Part shown: piece by piece, positions 21,401 to 31,318 of the stretch
Layout of the letters: each line of letters starts with the position of its first letter
Numbering within the stretch: position 1 is the first letter of the stretch
NCBI RefSeq assembly: GCF_018687715.1
Contig: NC_056760.1
Span: 5,989,501-6,053,500 of the forward strand
Direction: 5' to 3'
Origin: Carya illinoinensis
Taxonomy: Eukaryota; Streptophyta; Magnoliopsida; Fagales; Juglandaceae
DNA length: 64,000 nt
The notes under the pieces: model-generated
What the model saw: the letters and a program-made list of their open reading frames with translations, nothing else
Databases searched by the model: none
Told to the model about the DNA's origin: nothing
Made by a program: the position numbers and the translations under genes

Positions 21401-24400
21401 AACAGATTCACCATCCTTAACTATTAAAAAAAAAAAAAAAAAAAAACAGATTCACCATCCTTGTTATACATATAACACCAATCAACCAGCAGTAAGCCTC
21501 TCTTCCTCAAATTATCCGTGGTTAATATTTCCCAAGAGACACCAACCAACAAAAGAAAGCAAGCTTGACCCTCCAAAAACATTTACAGGGATAGTCTTTA
21601 GCTCCCTGACTAATTAACACCTTGTAAAAAGATTTCACTGAAAATCTGGAGTTATTAGCTTGCACCCAGAGCAGACTATCCTCCCTATTCTGATCAATCT
21701 TCATGTCATATAATGTTCCAAAAAAATCTGATACTTCACCCACTTCCCAGTCCTGCACATCTCTGTTGAATTCCTCAATCCAATATAACTTGTTATTAGA
21801 AAACTGATGAGAATCAGCCACTGCAGCCCCTTTAACTCGAGCAATCCTAAAATGATTAGGATATACTTACTTACGAGCTGAATCCCTGCACCAAGTATCA
21901 TGCCAAAAATATATTTTAGTCCCATCCCCCACTTTGAATTTTATGCTTTTGACGAAATCCCCCCATTCCAACTGAATGGACCTCCAAAAACCCACCCCAT
22001 GCACCCCTATTACTTCATTTGTGCACCGACTCCCCCACATTCTCCCATATTTAACCTCCACAATTTGTCTCCATAATGCATTATAATGCATTACTCTCGT
22101 TATGGTATCTCCAAAGCCATTTCCCAAGTAAAGCTTTGTTGAAAAGCTTTAATTTCTCACACCCAAACCTCCACATGAAACTAGTTGACAAACCTTATTC
22201 CAACTCACCAAATGAAATTTTCTTTCCTCCCTGTTACCATCCCACAAGAAATTCCAAAAGATCCTCTCTAATATTTTTGCCAACTCCGCAGGTAAAGGAT
22301 ATAGAGAAAGGAAATATGTAGGGAGATTAGAAAATGTACTTTTTATAAAGATAACTCTTCCCCCTTTTGACAAATAAATCTTTTTCCAACCAGCTAACCT
22401 CCTCCCAATCTTCTCAATAACCCCATCCTAAATAGAAATAGATTTGTGAGGAGCACCCAAAGGTGGACCAAGATATCTCAAAGGTAAAGAAGCTACCTTA
22501 CAACCCAAAATATTAGCCAAATAAAAAATATTTCTTACCGTACCCACTGGAACAATTTCAGACTTAAATAAATTAATTCTAAGTCCTGAAACAGCTTCAA
22601 AACATGACAATAAGGCTCTCAAAGCTTGGATATGATTCTGATTTGAATCACTAAGAATTAAAGTGTCATCTGCAAAAATTAAGTAAGAAACTGTAATGCT
22701 GCCCCGTGAGCCATCTCCCACCATAAATCCCGACAAAAAAGTCTTCCACAGTCGCTTCAATTATACGACTCAAAGCATCCATAACTATTACAAATAGGTA
22801 AGGAGATAGAGGATCTCCTTGCCTCAGTCCACGGGAGCTATTAAAAAAACCAACCGGAGAGCCATTCACCAATAAAGAAAATCTGGCCGTTGAAATACAT
22901 TATCCACGAACACCACTTCTCCCCAAAGCCAAGTCTCCCAAGTAAGTAAAGGAGAAATTCCCAATTGCATGGTCAAAAGCCTTTTCCATGTCCAATTTAA
23001 CTAAAATTTCAGATTTACCCAGTAAAATGATTTGAAGCCCACCCCCTCCTTACCCTTTCAACAAAACCCTCATCCTTCGACCGTGTATTTTCGAATTTAA
23101 AATATCTCTTTCCTCTAATAATACTCCCACAATCCATCACGATAGGATGGTGGTCAGAAACAATTCTCTGCAATCTTTTCCGACTCAACTCCGGAAATAA
23201 TGTTTCCCAAGAAGCTGAAACGAAAAATCTGTCCAACCGTGACCATGCTCTCCCATTTGATTTGACCACAAAATCCACCCCCCCCCCCCCCCCCCCCCCC
23301 CCCAAACAAAAAAAAAAACCCACCACCATCACAGTTAAATCAACCAGCTGCAACTCTGAAATGAGATCAGAAAACTCAGTCATAGCTAGTCATAGCTTCA
23401 GTAATCAGATAATCCCCTACTTGCTTACAAGGAAACTGAGTAATGTTAAAATCCCCTCCTATACACCAAGGAAGATCCCACCAGCAACAGAATCCTGTCA
23501 TTTCATCCCACAAAATACTTCTACTAGAATCTGAATTTGGCCCATATACACCAGCAAAAGCCCTTTCTACTCCATCATCCACATTCTTAAAATGACATGC
23601 CACCAAAAATTCTCCCACATAATAATCTACTATTTCCACAGTCCTCCTATCCCACATTACAATAATACCTCCTGGAGCTCCATTAGAAACTAATTCTATC
23701 CAACCCACACAGTGACAACTCCAAAGACTATTAACCACCGATTGATTGACTATATTTAATTTAGTTTCTTGAAAACAAATAACTTCAGTCTTCCATTGAC
23801 GAACCATATTTTTCACTTGGAGAGGTTTCCTAAAGTCGTTTAGTCTCCGAACATTCCAAGAAATGATTTTAGGCTTCATGGGAAACCGTTCTTACCTCTG
23901 AAAGTAACCTAGATAGGTCTTATCTCTTGTATATCATCTTGTGTACTTGGGCTATGCCTATCCTTATTAATACTGTCGTTTACTTATAAAACAAAAGGCT
24001 TCATGGGAAACCGTTGACAGCCCTCTTCTTGCCTTTGTCTCTGCAGGTACTCCCTTCCCTGGATTTGTAATTAATATTGCACACCAATCTTTTCAACTCC
24101 CTCTCCTTTTAGAAGCTGATCTGGCCAGAGCTATCTGGTTTTATTTCCATGTATAGACTTGATAGAATACTGGGTCTGATGCCTTGTGTTCTCTTCACTT
24201 ACTATGTAAATAGATTTAGTGGGTTAACTAGTTTTAATTGTGCAGGACAGTACATGTCTCCTTATGATCCGGACGAGGGTCCATCCATTACAGGATGGAG
24301 AGTGCAACGTTGGGAATCATCACTGAAGCCTGTTGTCCTCCATCAAATATTTGGCAACCCCACTTCTAGTTATGGTGGGCAAGCACCCATGCAAACAGTT

Positions 24401-27400
24401 TGGGTGTCTAAAGTGGATACAAGCATTCCTCCAACTAATGATTTTAAATCTCATGAGGCAGCCGCAACAGGTCCCACCTCTGATGTAAGAAATACATCTG
24501 ATATGACTGTTGATAAGGGACAAAAAGTCATTTTTGATCCCTTTGATCTCCCAAGTGATGTTAGGACACTTGCTCGAATTGTCTATTCTGCTCATGGTGG
24601 CGAGATTGCTATTGCTTTTCTGCGGGGTGGGGTCCATATTTTTTCTGGTCCAAACTTTGCACCTGTTGATAACTATCAGATTAATGTTGGATCTGCAATT
24701 GCGGCTCCTGCCTTCTCTTCAACAAGCTGCTGTTCAGCTTCTGTCTGGCATGACACCAGCAAGGACCGCACAATGTTGAAGATAATTCGTGTTCTTCCTC
24801 CTGCTGTTCCAAGTAGTCAACCAAAGGCCAACAACTCTTCAACCTGGGAGCGTGCAATTGCTGAGAGGTACTTAGAAAGTACTTAAGGGATATATAATGT
24901 GCCAGGAGTAACTTTTGTAGTCCACATGTTAGTGCTGGTGGATATTTTCATATCAATTATCAAAGTTTTGCATTGTGGTGCTGATTTCTGTTTATTAGGG
25001 CAGATTTTGGTGGAGCCTTTTGGTTGGAGTTGATTGGTGGGATGCTGTTGGCTGTACACAGAGTGCTGCTGAGGACAGCATTGGTAAGAATATCTAAATT
25101 CGCTGCAGTATTATTGTGTCACTGAAAGTTTATAGTGCAAGAGAATTAGAAGATAAATTTAATATAATTATGTTACCTTTGTTTATGGATTTTCCAAGAT
25201 TAAGTTTATAGCAACTCTTATTGATGACAATGGTTCTTGTTTTCTGTCAGTTTCTCTGAACAGCGTCATTGCAGTCTTGGATGCGGATTTTCATTCTCTT
25301 CCTTCTACACAGCACAGACAACAGTATGGTCCTGTATGTTTCTCTGCACTCTTGCCATCTTAAAATCTTGTAATTTTGTTCTTTTTGATATATTTAGTGT
25401 TCTTTTTTTGGCTTTTGGAAAATTTTGTTTGTCAAATTGTACTTGCAATAATGAATGCGGGTTTTGCTTGCTACTGTGGAATCTTCCGTTTTTTTTTCTT
25501 TTTTTTTTTTTTTTTTTTCAAAAAGTATATTTCTGGATAGTTATGTGCCATCTCAGGATCTTTTTTTTTTATAAGTAAGGTAATTATATTATCAAAAAGG
25601 AGGCAAAAGCCTGATACAAAGATTAGTGACCAATTCTATGTTTGATCAATGGCTATAAGGAATTCATGTAACCCCAAACTATTGAAACCAACCGCTATGG
25701 TCCATGTACAAAGAGTTCTAAAGAAAAAGACTATCAAATCCTCCATCGATCTCTCTGTCCTCAAAAGTCCTGTCATTGCGCTCTCGCCATAAACACCACA
25801 TGATGCATATAGGGATCATCTTCCACACCGCTTTTATTTGTTGATTTCCTCTCAAATTATTCCAACCGGCCAGAACCCCGACCACCGTCTCCGGCATCAC
25901 CCAAACTAAGTCCAATCTGCCAAAGACCTCATTCCATAACCTTCTCGCTACCTCACAGTGTATTAAGAGATGCTTCACCGATTCAGCTCCCTTCTTACAC
26001 ATGCAGCACCAATCTGCGATGATCACCCTGCGCTTCCTCAAGTTATCAGTTGTGAGAATCTTACCCAATGCTGCAGTCCACACAAAGAAAGCTGCTTTGG
26101 GTGGCGCCTTATGTCTCCATATCTTTCGCCATGGAAACTGACCAGGTGTCTCTTGAGAAAGAGACTTATAGAACGAGCGTACCGAAAAAGTACCTTTAGC
26201 TGTAGGTATCCACCAAAGACTGTCCTATGCATTACCCGGTTTAATAGAATACAAAAGGCTATAAAAGGCTTCAATATTGCTCATCTCCCAATCTTGTGCC
26301 GCCCTACTGAAGTGGATGTTCCATTGAATTTGCTCCCCTGATCTTTCCAGTACATCAGCTACTTAAGCATCAATATCTCTTGCAATTCTGAATAAAGAAG
26401 GAAATGATTCCTTTAGAGCCACATGAACAGCACAATGATTCCTAGTCTGACATGTTCGCGAGGCAGCTCCAAAACCCACGGTTGTTGAAGTACCTCTCTA
26501 TATGACTGAGTGACAGAAGTGGCTACCGTCATCACTGGTGGTAGCAAACGAGCAGGACCACCTTCTCTTCCAGCTTCCTTCAATACCTCTGCTAGCTTCC
26601 TCCAGCCCATGCCATCCCTATCCCCTGGCATGAAGTTGAAACTCCGGTGACCTCCCCCACCATATTCCACTAGTGCCATGTAAAAGCCACGGGAGTTAAG
26701 AGAACGCTGTGCAATGAAGCCCTTGTCGCCTTCCCGATGGGCAGTGTAAAACTCCCTACTCCTTGCCTTCAAACACTGCTCCAAAGCTTTAGTAAACCAT
26801 CGTACCGTAGCTAGTAGCTCATATCTTTTACAACTTTCCATCCTTTCTTAGTTAAATGCACATAGTGTCCATCCCTTATCACCTCAAACACCTTGGATTG
26901 GATTGCAACGCATTTTGTAGGAGAGATTTTCCTTCCAATACAGTTAGAAACATGCCGTCAAATGCCGGCAACCACCATCGGAATGTTAGTGTACAGAATG
27001 TTAAGTGTACGGAGAGAAAATATTGTTAATAAAGGAGTTAAAATTGTTAAATATCAGAGTTCCACAGTTAAATAGATAAAAGGTAGGAATGGGGATTACT
27101 ACTTCGAGAAGACATTATTAATATGTTTTAATACGACATGTTCCGGAATAAATTTGGTAGCTGTGATCTATGGTGACGTTATGGGACATTCACTAGAAAG
27201 TTTCTGCTACTGCTGAATGACATTGAAGTGCTCCAATTGCCATCTAATTGAGGACATTATTTTTCTATTGTACTGTTAAAACGACCATCAGTAAAGTTTT
27301 GGACTGCAACTTCTACGCACATTTGTCATGTAATATTCTGAAAGCTTAATGTTGGCTTGGAGTTGTCGTACTGTCTTATAGGATGCATCTTGCCAAGGAA

Positions 27401-30400
27401 GAAAGAGGGGGGGGGGGGGGGGGGGGGGGCTGTTATTTTGATGCTCATTAACTTCACTTGGTTCATACTTGTAAAAATAAAAAAACTTGTTTGGTTTGTA
27501 ATTTTTATTCACTGATTTTAATTATTCATGAAAGAGACTTGGTTTTGCATGATGCAGAGTCTAGACAGGATAAAGTGCAGGCTACTGGAAGGTACAAATG
27601 CGCAAGAAGTTAGGGCAATGGTTCTTGATATGCAAGCAAGGTTGCTGCTGGATATGCTGGGGAAAGGAATTGAATCAGCTTTGTTAAATCCTTCAGCTTT
27701 AGTATCTGAGCCATGGAACGCATCTGGTGAGATGTTATCTGGCATTGATCCTGAAGCAATGGCTGTTGAACCTGCACTAGTACTGAGTATTCAGGTTTCC
27801 CCTTGCTCTATTCCGACTATCCTGAATTTTCATATCACCTGTTGTGTCCAAAATCTTTTCCTTCATCTTTTTGTTTTTTGTGAGCTCACTGAAATTTTAA
27901 ACACTAAGATCTGCTGATGAAAGATCTGCCAATGCTAGTCATTATTTCTTTGTTGTCTTGTAGATCCCGTTCCTGGAATGTGGGCTGGTTGTTTTCTTTG
28001 CTGATATGATGTCCCACCCTCCCCCTGGGCTGCTCCCTGACCATTAGTAAATATTTCAGTAAATACTATGGAATGCCGTATAGGCTATATCTAGGCCATA
28101 TAGCTTAGACTGTGAAACCTAAGCATAGCCATTTATGTTGGCCAATTTTGGGCTGATAATTTTAGCTTTAGCATTAATACTGTCATTTAGCTGGCCAAAG
28201 GGGTCCGTCCCTTCATGACCTAGTTAATTTGTTCCTTGATATGGTGCTTCTATTTTGTTATAGAGTTTTCCGTACTCTTTGAGCTTTTCTAATTTTTAGA
28301 ATATAATGCAGGCATATGTTGATGCTGTTCTTGATCTAGCTTCACATTTCATTACACGCTTGAGGCGCTATGCAAGTTTCTGCCGCACATTGGCTAGTCA
28401 TGCTGTTACTGCTGGCACTGGAAGCAATCGCAACATGGTGGCTAGTCCTACCCAAAGTTCTGCAACTCCTGCCACAAGTCAGGGTCAGTATGTGCCATGT
28501 TTCAGATGACAATTAAAATATATAGAAGAATAGAATTTATTGGTTTGTTAAATCAGAGGAGAGGTCTTATTCTATAGTACTAACTATATGTGATTAAATT
28601 AAAAAATCAAGCACACGGCGATCAGTCACACACCATTTTTGACCTACTTAAGAGACGAGAAGGATTGGTACAACAATGTTTTTTGACCTACTTAAGATAA
28701 AGTTGTGAGAAGCGGGAATTATTATTAAAAAAAAAAAAAAAAAACGTGTCAAGAAACGAGCTGCTATATGTGCATTTGCTGAGAACTTGCTTCCCCTTTC
28801 TACATTGATGTCAATGCTGCATTTCTTTTTCTTTTTTTAATAAGTAATGCAGTTTAATTAAAAGCGCAGAGGGGCGCCACTCTTGTAGTATACAAAAGGA
28901 TACACCCAACTACCACGAAAAGAAAAAGAACAAGAGTTTAAAAATTATCTTTTCTGCATTTCATCTAACCCTTTAATGCCATATTGTCCAGGAGGTCAAA
29001 GTGGTACTGCAAGCTCCACAGGAAGCACCCAAATGCAAGCTTGGGTACAAGGTGCTATTGCTAAGATCAGTAGCACAAATGATGGAGTGTCCAACTCAAC
29101 TCCAAACCCTATAAGTGGTCCATCATCTTTCATGCCGATAAGCATTAACACAGGAACTTTTCCAGGAACACCAGCTGTTAGGCTTATTGGGGATTGCCAT
29201 TTTCTGCATCGATTATGCCAACTTTTGCTTTTTTGTTTTTTCTTTCGGCGAGCACAGCTTCCCCGCTTTCTTTTGGGTGCACAGAGAAATGCTGAAACAA
29301 ATATGCAAAAACCTCAGCCCAGTGCTCCTGGCAAGTTGGAGGAGATCAATTCTGTCTCTGCAAAACCAGCTTCAGCTGTGGCCAGGTCGGAAGATGGTCA
29401 GATATCTAGAGTTAATCAACTGTTACCTGGGGCGAAAGGAGTTGAAGAAGGACCCGCTGGCCGGTCAAGATTAGGTTCTGGAAATGCCGGTCAAGGATAC
29501 ACTTTTGAGGAGGTGAAAAATGATGCTCTTGTATCAATTCTAACTCTCACAGAAATGAAGCACCAAGTATTTTTTCAAATATGGAAAAATGAAATTTGTT
29601 TGATTCATGAACCAAGAAAAATTGTCTGGTTTCATGTTCATAAGGAGACAAGGTTTGACGCAGAACTCTGCATTGATATCATGCAGGTGAAGGTCCTTTT
29701 CCTTATACTTATGGATCTTTGTAGGCGAACAGCTGGCCTGGCACATCCCTTGCCTGTTTCTCAGGTGGGGAGCAACAACATCCAGGTGCGGCTGCATTAC
29801 ATTGACGGGAATTATACAGTACTTCCAGAGGTTGTAGAAGCTTCCCTTGGCCCACATATGCAGGTAACTGTGTATTTTAACCTACTTAAGAGACTTGCTG
29901 ATCATAAAGAAGCTAAAATCAGGTTGGCTATCACTATTTATTGATGATTCTGCCAAAGAGTAGAGTAATCCTGTATTGTTTTGGAAACCTCCAATATAAA
30001 TGAAAATCCCTCAGGTAGTAAAATATTATATTGATAAGAGTTTGGTAGATTGTGCTTTTCTACTACAATTTGGAAGGGCTGTTTAGAGCTTGGAAGTCTC
30101 TAATAAAATTGTGTGCTTGGGCACTACAACTGAACCTTAACTTCGCCCAGACTCTGCTTGCTTTGAATTTTTTGTAGTTCGTGTCATTTTTCTTGTTACC
30201 TTTTGTTAGTTTTTCTCCTGAACTTATCCACATTCTGCAGAATATGCCCCGGCCTAGAGGTGCAGACGCTGCTGGTCTGTTACTCCGTGAGCTAGAACTC
30301 CATCCTCCTGCTGAAGAGTGGCACAGGCGGAATATGTATGGTGGGCCTTGGTCTGATCCAGATGATACGGGTCATGTAGATGACTCTCCCAAGCTAAGAA

Positions 30401-31318
30401 ATTCTGGAGACCCGCTTGATTTCAACTCATTGGAAAATTCAGATGTTTATTATGGTCCCCATAGCCTGTGGCCAAGGAAACGCAGGATGTCTGAAAGAGA
30501 TGCAGCTTTTGGCTTGAACACTTCTGTAGGACTGGGAGCATATCTTGGTATAATGGGTTCTCGTAGAGATGTTGTTACTGCTGTGTGGAAGACTGGCCTT
30601 GAAGGTGTTTGGTACAAGGTTTGATAGCCTCCTTGTTTCTAATTGCTGTTCTCTTTCTGCCGCTTATTTGTTTTGTCTTGAACTTCCAATGTCCCTGGTA
30701 GATTAGTGTCCTTTCGCTTAGAATCACTTGATAAAGATGTGCAGACATTAAGAATATTCCATAATGTATGAACGGATCAGCAGAACTATGGGTTTCACCT
30801 AAAAATTTCCAAAAGTATTGGGTACTATTTTTTTCTTTAAAATCACTGATTTCTTTGATCTACTTGAATGAAGAGATCCTTTAACAAACACCAACAAATG
30901 TGTATTTTAGGCAATGTTTGCACTTCTCATCTATTTATTTTTCTGTAATATCTTGAAAAGTACTGATAACAGGGAAAATTAGTGAATGCCATAGGTAGTT
31001 TTGCATTAGTTATTACTAGTGTTTGAATATAATCCTACATACCTTTTGTGTGTTCTGCTTTGTTTTTTCTTTTTTGCTTCCTCATCCTCCTTCCCTCCTA
31101 CCTATGCCATTGTGCTTGCATGTGCTCTTCTTTCTAATCTAACTTTGTGACATTGGCTTCTTGTGATCCAGTGTATAAGATGTTTGCGGCAGACTTCCGC
31201 TTTTGCTTCACCGGGTGCTTCTCACCCATCTAATCAAAATGACCGGGAAACTTGGTGGATCAGCCGCTGGGCTTATGGCTGTCCGATGTGTGGTGGAACA
31301 TGGGTTCAAGTTGTATAG
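9419..31318 (+). CDS. MED16: Mediator complex subunit 16 (MED16/SFR6), 16 coding exons
   Basis: Coding exons: 9419-9666, 10824-10892, 11124-11212, 12380-12492, 12800-12901, 13207-13297, 14311-14904, 24246-24867, 25004-25083, 25251-25333, 27558-27794, 28312-28483, 28992-29512, 29687-29863, 30241-30618, 31172-31318. All junctions are GT-AG and phases agree, giving 3,723 nt (1,240 aa), near the length I recall for Arabidopsis SFR6. The N-terminus is acidic and low-complexity. A WD40-like region follows ([27 protein letters not shown]), then conserved [14 protein letters not shown] across intron 7, [20 protein letters not shown] and [20 protein letters not shown]. The C-terminus has two Cys pairs (CIRC, CPMC), a zinc-ribbon-like end. 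MED16 is a Mediator tail subunit in the nucleus that links activators to RNA polymerase II. In Arabidopsis it is needed for cold acclimation, iron-deficiency and defence gene induction. No lesion is seen; introns 1-12 hold many retroelements, intron 7 alone 9.3 kb. Confidence 0.95.
10867..11070 (+). repeat. 102-bp tandem duplication of MED16 exon 2 end and donor site
   Basis: The block 10867-10968 (last 26 nt of exon 2, its GT donor and intron) recurs at 10969-11070. Both copies read CAGAGACTTGC..CAAGAATTC.GAG before a GTTGGTAT donor. In the exon part the second copy differs at two sites, both amino-acid changing, so it looks like unselected intron. It supplies a second, identical-strength donor 102 nt downstream. 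Confidence 0.85.
11613..11692 (+). mobile_element. 80-bp LINE 3'-tail insertion in MED16 intron 3
   Basis: The insert carries the recurrent LINE tail words GTACTTGGGCTATGCCTATTTACTT and a terminal A run. It is flanked by GAATACAGGAAG (11601-11612) and GAATACAAGAAG (11693-11704), a 12-bp TSD with one mismatch. It is an extremely 5'-truncated L1 insertion. Confidence 0.75.
12666..12753 (+). mobile_element. 88-bp LINE 3'-tail insertion in MED16 intron 4
   Basis: TATACTTGGGCTTTGCCTACTTC, then AATAAAATTTCTTGATTACCTAT and an A run, form the family tail. Flanks TATATGTTTTAGCTG (12651-12665) and TATATTTTAGCTG (12754-12766) look like a TSD with a small indel. Confidence 0.65.
13473..13679 (+). mobile_element. 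tRNA-derived SINE in MED16 intron 6
   Basis: This 207-bp insert has a box-B-like GGGTTCGATTC about 60 bp from its 5' end and a short A-rich 3' end. It is flanked by GTTGTACTCAT (13462-13472) and GTTGCACTCAT (13680-13690), an 11-bp TSD with one mismatch. The conserved GGGCCTTGCATGGTGAGGTT segment lies near its 3' end. Length, box B, tail and TSD support a Pol III SINE; the family is not assigned. Confidence 0.75.
13928..14096 (+). mobile_element. 169-bp LINE 3'-end insertion in MED16 intron 6
   Basis: It ends with CCTGTGTACTCGGGCCTTGCCC, a TTTACTTATA segment and an A run, the L1 tail seen elsewhere here. An 11-bp perfect TSD, AAAATTTAGTG, lies at 13917-13927 and 14097-14107. Confidence 0.75.
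15835..16690 (+). pseudogene. LINE ORF1 remnant (plus-strand LINE)
   Basis: Two overlapping readings, 15835-16182 and 16157-16690, are joined by a frameshift near the G run at 16099-16107. The N-terminal part ([53 protein letters not shown]) matches, in diverged form, the ORF1 of the LINE at 25.6-27.1 kb, so it is a family feature. The C-terminal part is Gly/Lys-rich with GLGLGK-type repeats. It is probably the nucleic-acid-binding ORF1 protein of the element; I cannot name a domain with confidence. Confidence 0.7.
16793..17305 (+). pseudogene. LINE ORF1 C-terminal/linker region before ORF2
   Basis: An open reading of 170 codons between the ORF1 remnant and the endonuclease start. It is Ser/Glu/Val-rich with no recognisable domain, and overlaps the ORF2 start at 17299. 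Its position suggests it is the C-terminal part of ORF1, displaced by a stop near 16690. No function is assigned beyond belonging to the LINE. Confidence 0.5.
17299..20917 (+). pseudogene. LINE ORF2: AP endonuclease, reverse transcriptase, zinc-knuckle domain
   Basis: Endonuclease: [36 protein letters not shown], then SRLDRFLIS and [81 protein letters not shown] (the catalytic DD is intact). C-terminus: a zf-RVT domain ([37 protein letters not shown]). Lesions: a frameshift near 17770 at a G7 run, one near 19590, and in-frame TGA codons near 19097, 20041 and 20258. The element is therefore inactive, but its domains are complete and it is fairly young. Confidence 0.9.
21004..23879 (-). pseudogene. 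Degraded LINE ORF2 on minus strand
   Basis: The endonuclease (23879-23376) has [30 protein letters not shown] and WCIGGDFNI. It continues at 23383-23015 with SRLDRFFVS and [10 protein letters not shown], interrupted by a C26/G26 homopolymer at 23278-23303. A deletion near 23010-22985 removes the first half of RT (the KAPGPDGF block is absent). RT resumes with [14 protein letters not shown] and [10 protein letters not shown] (22872-22428), then the linker and zf-RVT parts in several frames down to 21522. The 3' UTR is at about 21060-21004, with its tail beyond the nested LINE. It is non-functional. Confidence 0.85.
23278..23303. repeat. C26 homopolymer in the minus-strand LINE
   Basis: Twenty-six consecutive C on the plus strand, followed by a CAAA then A-rich stretch. 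It lies inside the endonuclease coding region of the LINE and reads as poly-Gly on the minus strand, between DLTVM and the SRLDRF block. Its length may be an assembly or sequencing approximation. Confidence 0.8.
23891..23995 (+). mobile_element. 105-bp LINE-tail insertion within the minus LINE
   Basis: A 20-bp perfect TSD lies at 23871-23890 and 23996-24015. The insert ends with CTTGTGTACTTGGGCTATGC, TTACTTATAAAA and a short A-rich end. It splits the junction between ORF1 and ORF2 of the minus LINE, immediately upstream of its ORF2 ATG at 23879. The perfect TSD shows it is recent. Confidence 0.88.
25561..27070 (-). mobile_element. Internally deleted L1-type LINE in MED16 intron 10
   Basis: The antisense poly(A) is the T run at 25560-25570. 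The minus strand carries a zf-RVT end ([28 protein letters not shown]; 26083-25718) joined, after a short degraded stretch, directly to ORF1 sequence (26841-26413; [26 protein letters not shown]). Endonuclease and RT are absent, so most of ORF2 is deleted. The 5' leader still matches the plus LINE (ATATTTTCTCTCCGTAC near 27030). I found no clean TSD, and the right boundary is approximate. Confidence 0.8.
27407..27429 (+). repeat. G23 homopolymer in MED16 intron 10
   Basis: A run of 23 G on the coding strand, about 128 bp upstream of exon 11. It could form a G-quadruplex in the pre-mRNA. Exact length is uncertain in any assembly. Confidence 0.8.
28826..28953 (-). mobile_element. Short antisense LINE-tail insertion in MED16 intron 12
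   Basis: The insert starts with a T-rich antisense tail (TTTTTCTTTTTTTAATAAGTAAT) and is flanked by CTGCATTTC at 28817-28825 and 28954-28962. It is a 128-bp, 5'-truncated retrotransposed piece; its body (GGGGCGCCACTCTTGTAG) differs from the common tail family here. Confidence 0.6.

Larger units (their letters stand above)
15636..24131 (-). mobile_element. L1-type LINE on the minus strand, split by a second LINE
   Basis: A 15-bp perfect TSD (TATCTGGTTTTATTT) lies at 15621-15635 and 24132-24146. Next to the left copy is a T-rich tract, the antisense poly(A). The body runs from about 24131 down to 21004 and its 3' tail resumes at 15674-15636. The plus-strand LINE at 15675-21003 is inserted in that tail with its own TSD. 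The 5' end is truncated inside ORF1: antisense 24131-24016 still reads as the end of ORF1 before the endonuclease start. It fills MED16 intron 7. Confidence 0.88.

Noticed and set aside
24040..24140. Extra MED16 exon with a CTCTGCAG acceptor
   Set aside because: The known MED16 reading passes directly from 14904 to 24246 ([10 protein letters not shown]). The segment lies inside the minus LINE and reads antisense as its ORF1 end.
25004..25004. Acceptor at TTATTAG (about 24999) for MED16 exon 9
   Set aside because: It gives the wrong frame. The next AG (GGGCAG, exon start 25004) restores the conserved FWWSL and DWWDAVGC blocks.
29540..29857. Antisense open frame over MED16 exon 14
   Set aside because: It is a shadow of the MED16 coding strand with no motif of its own.
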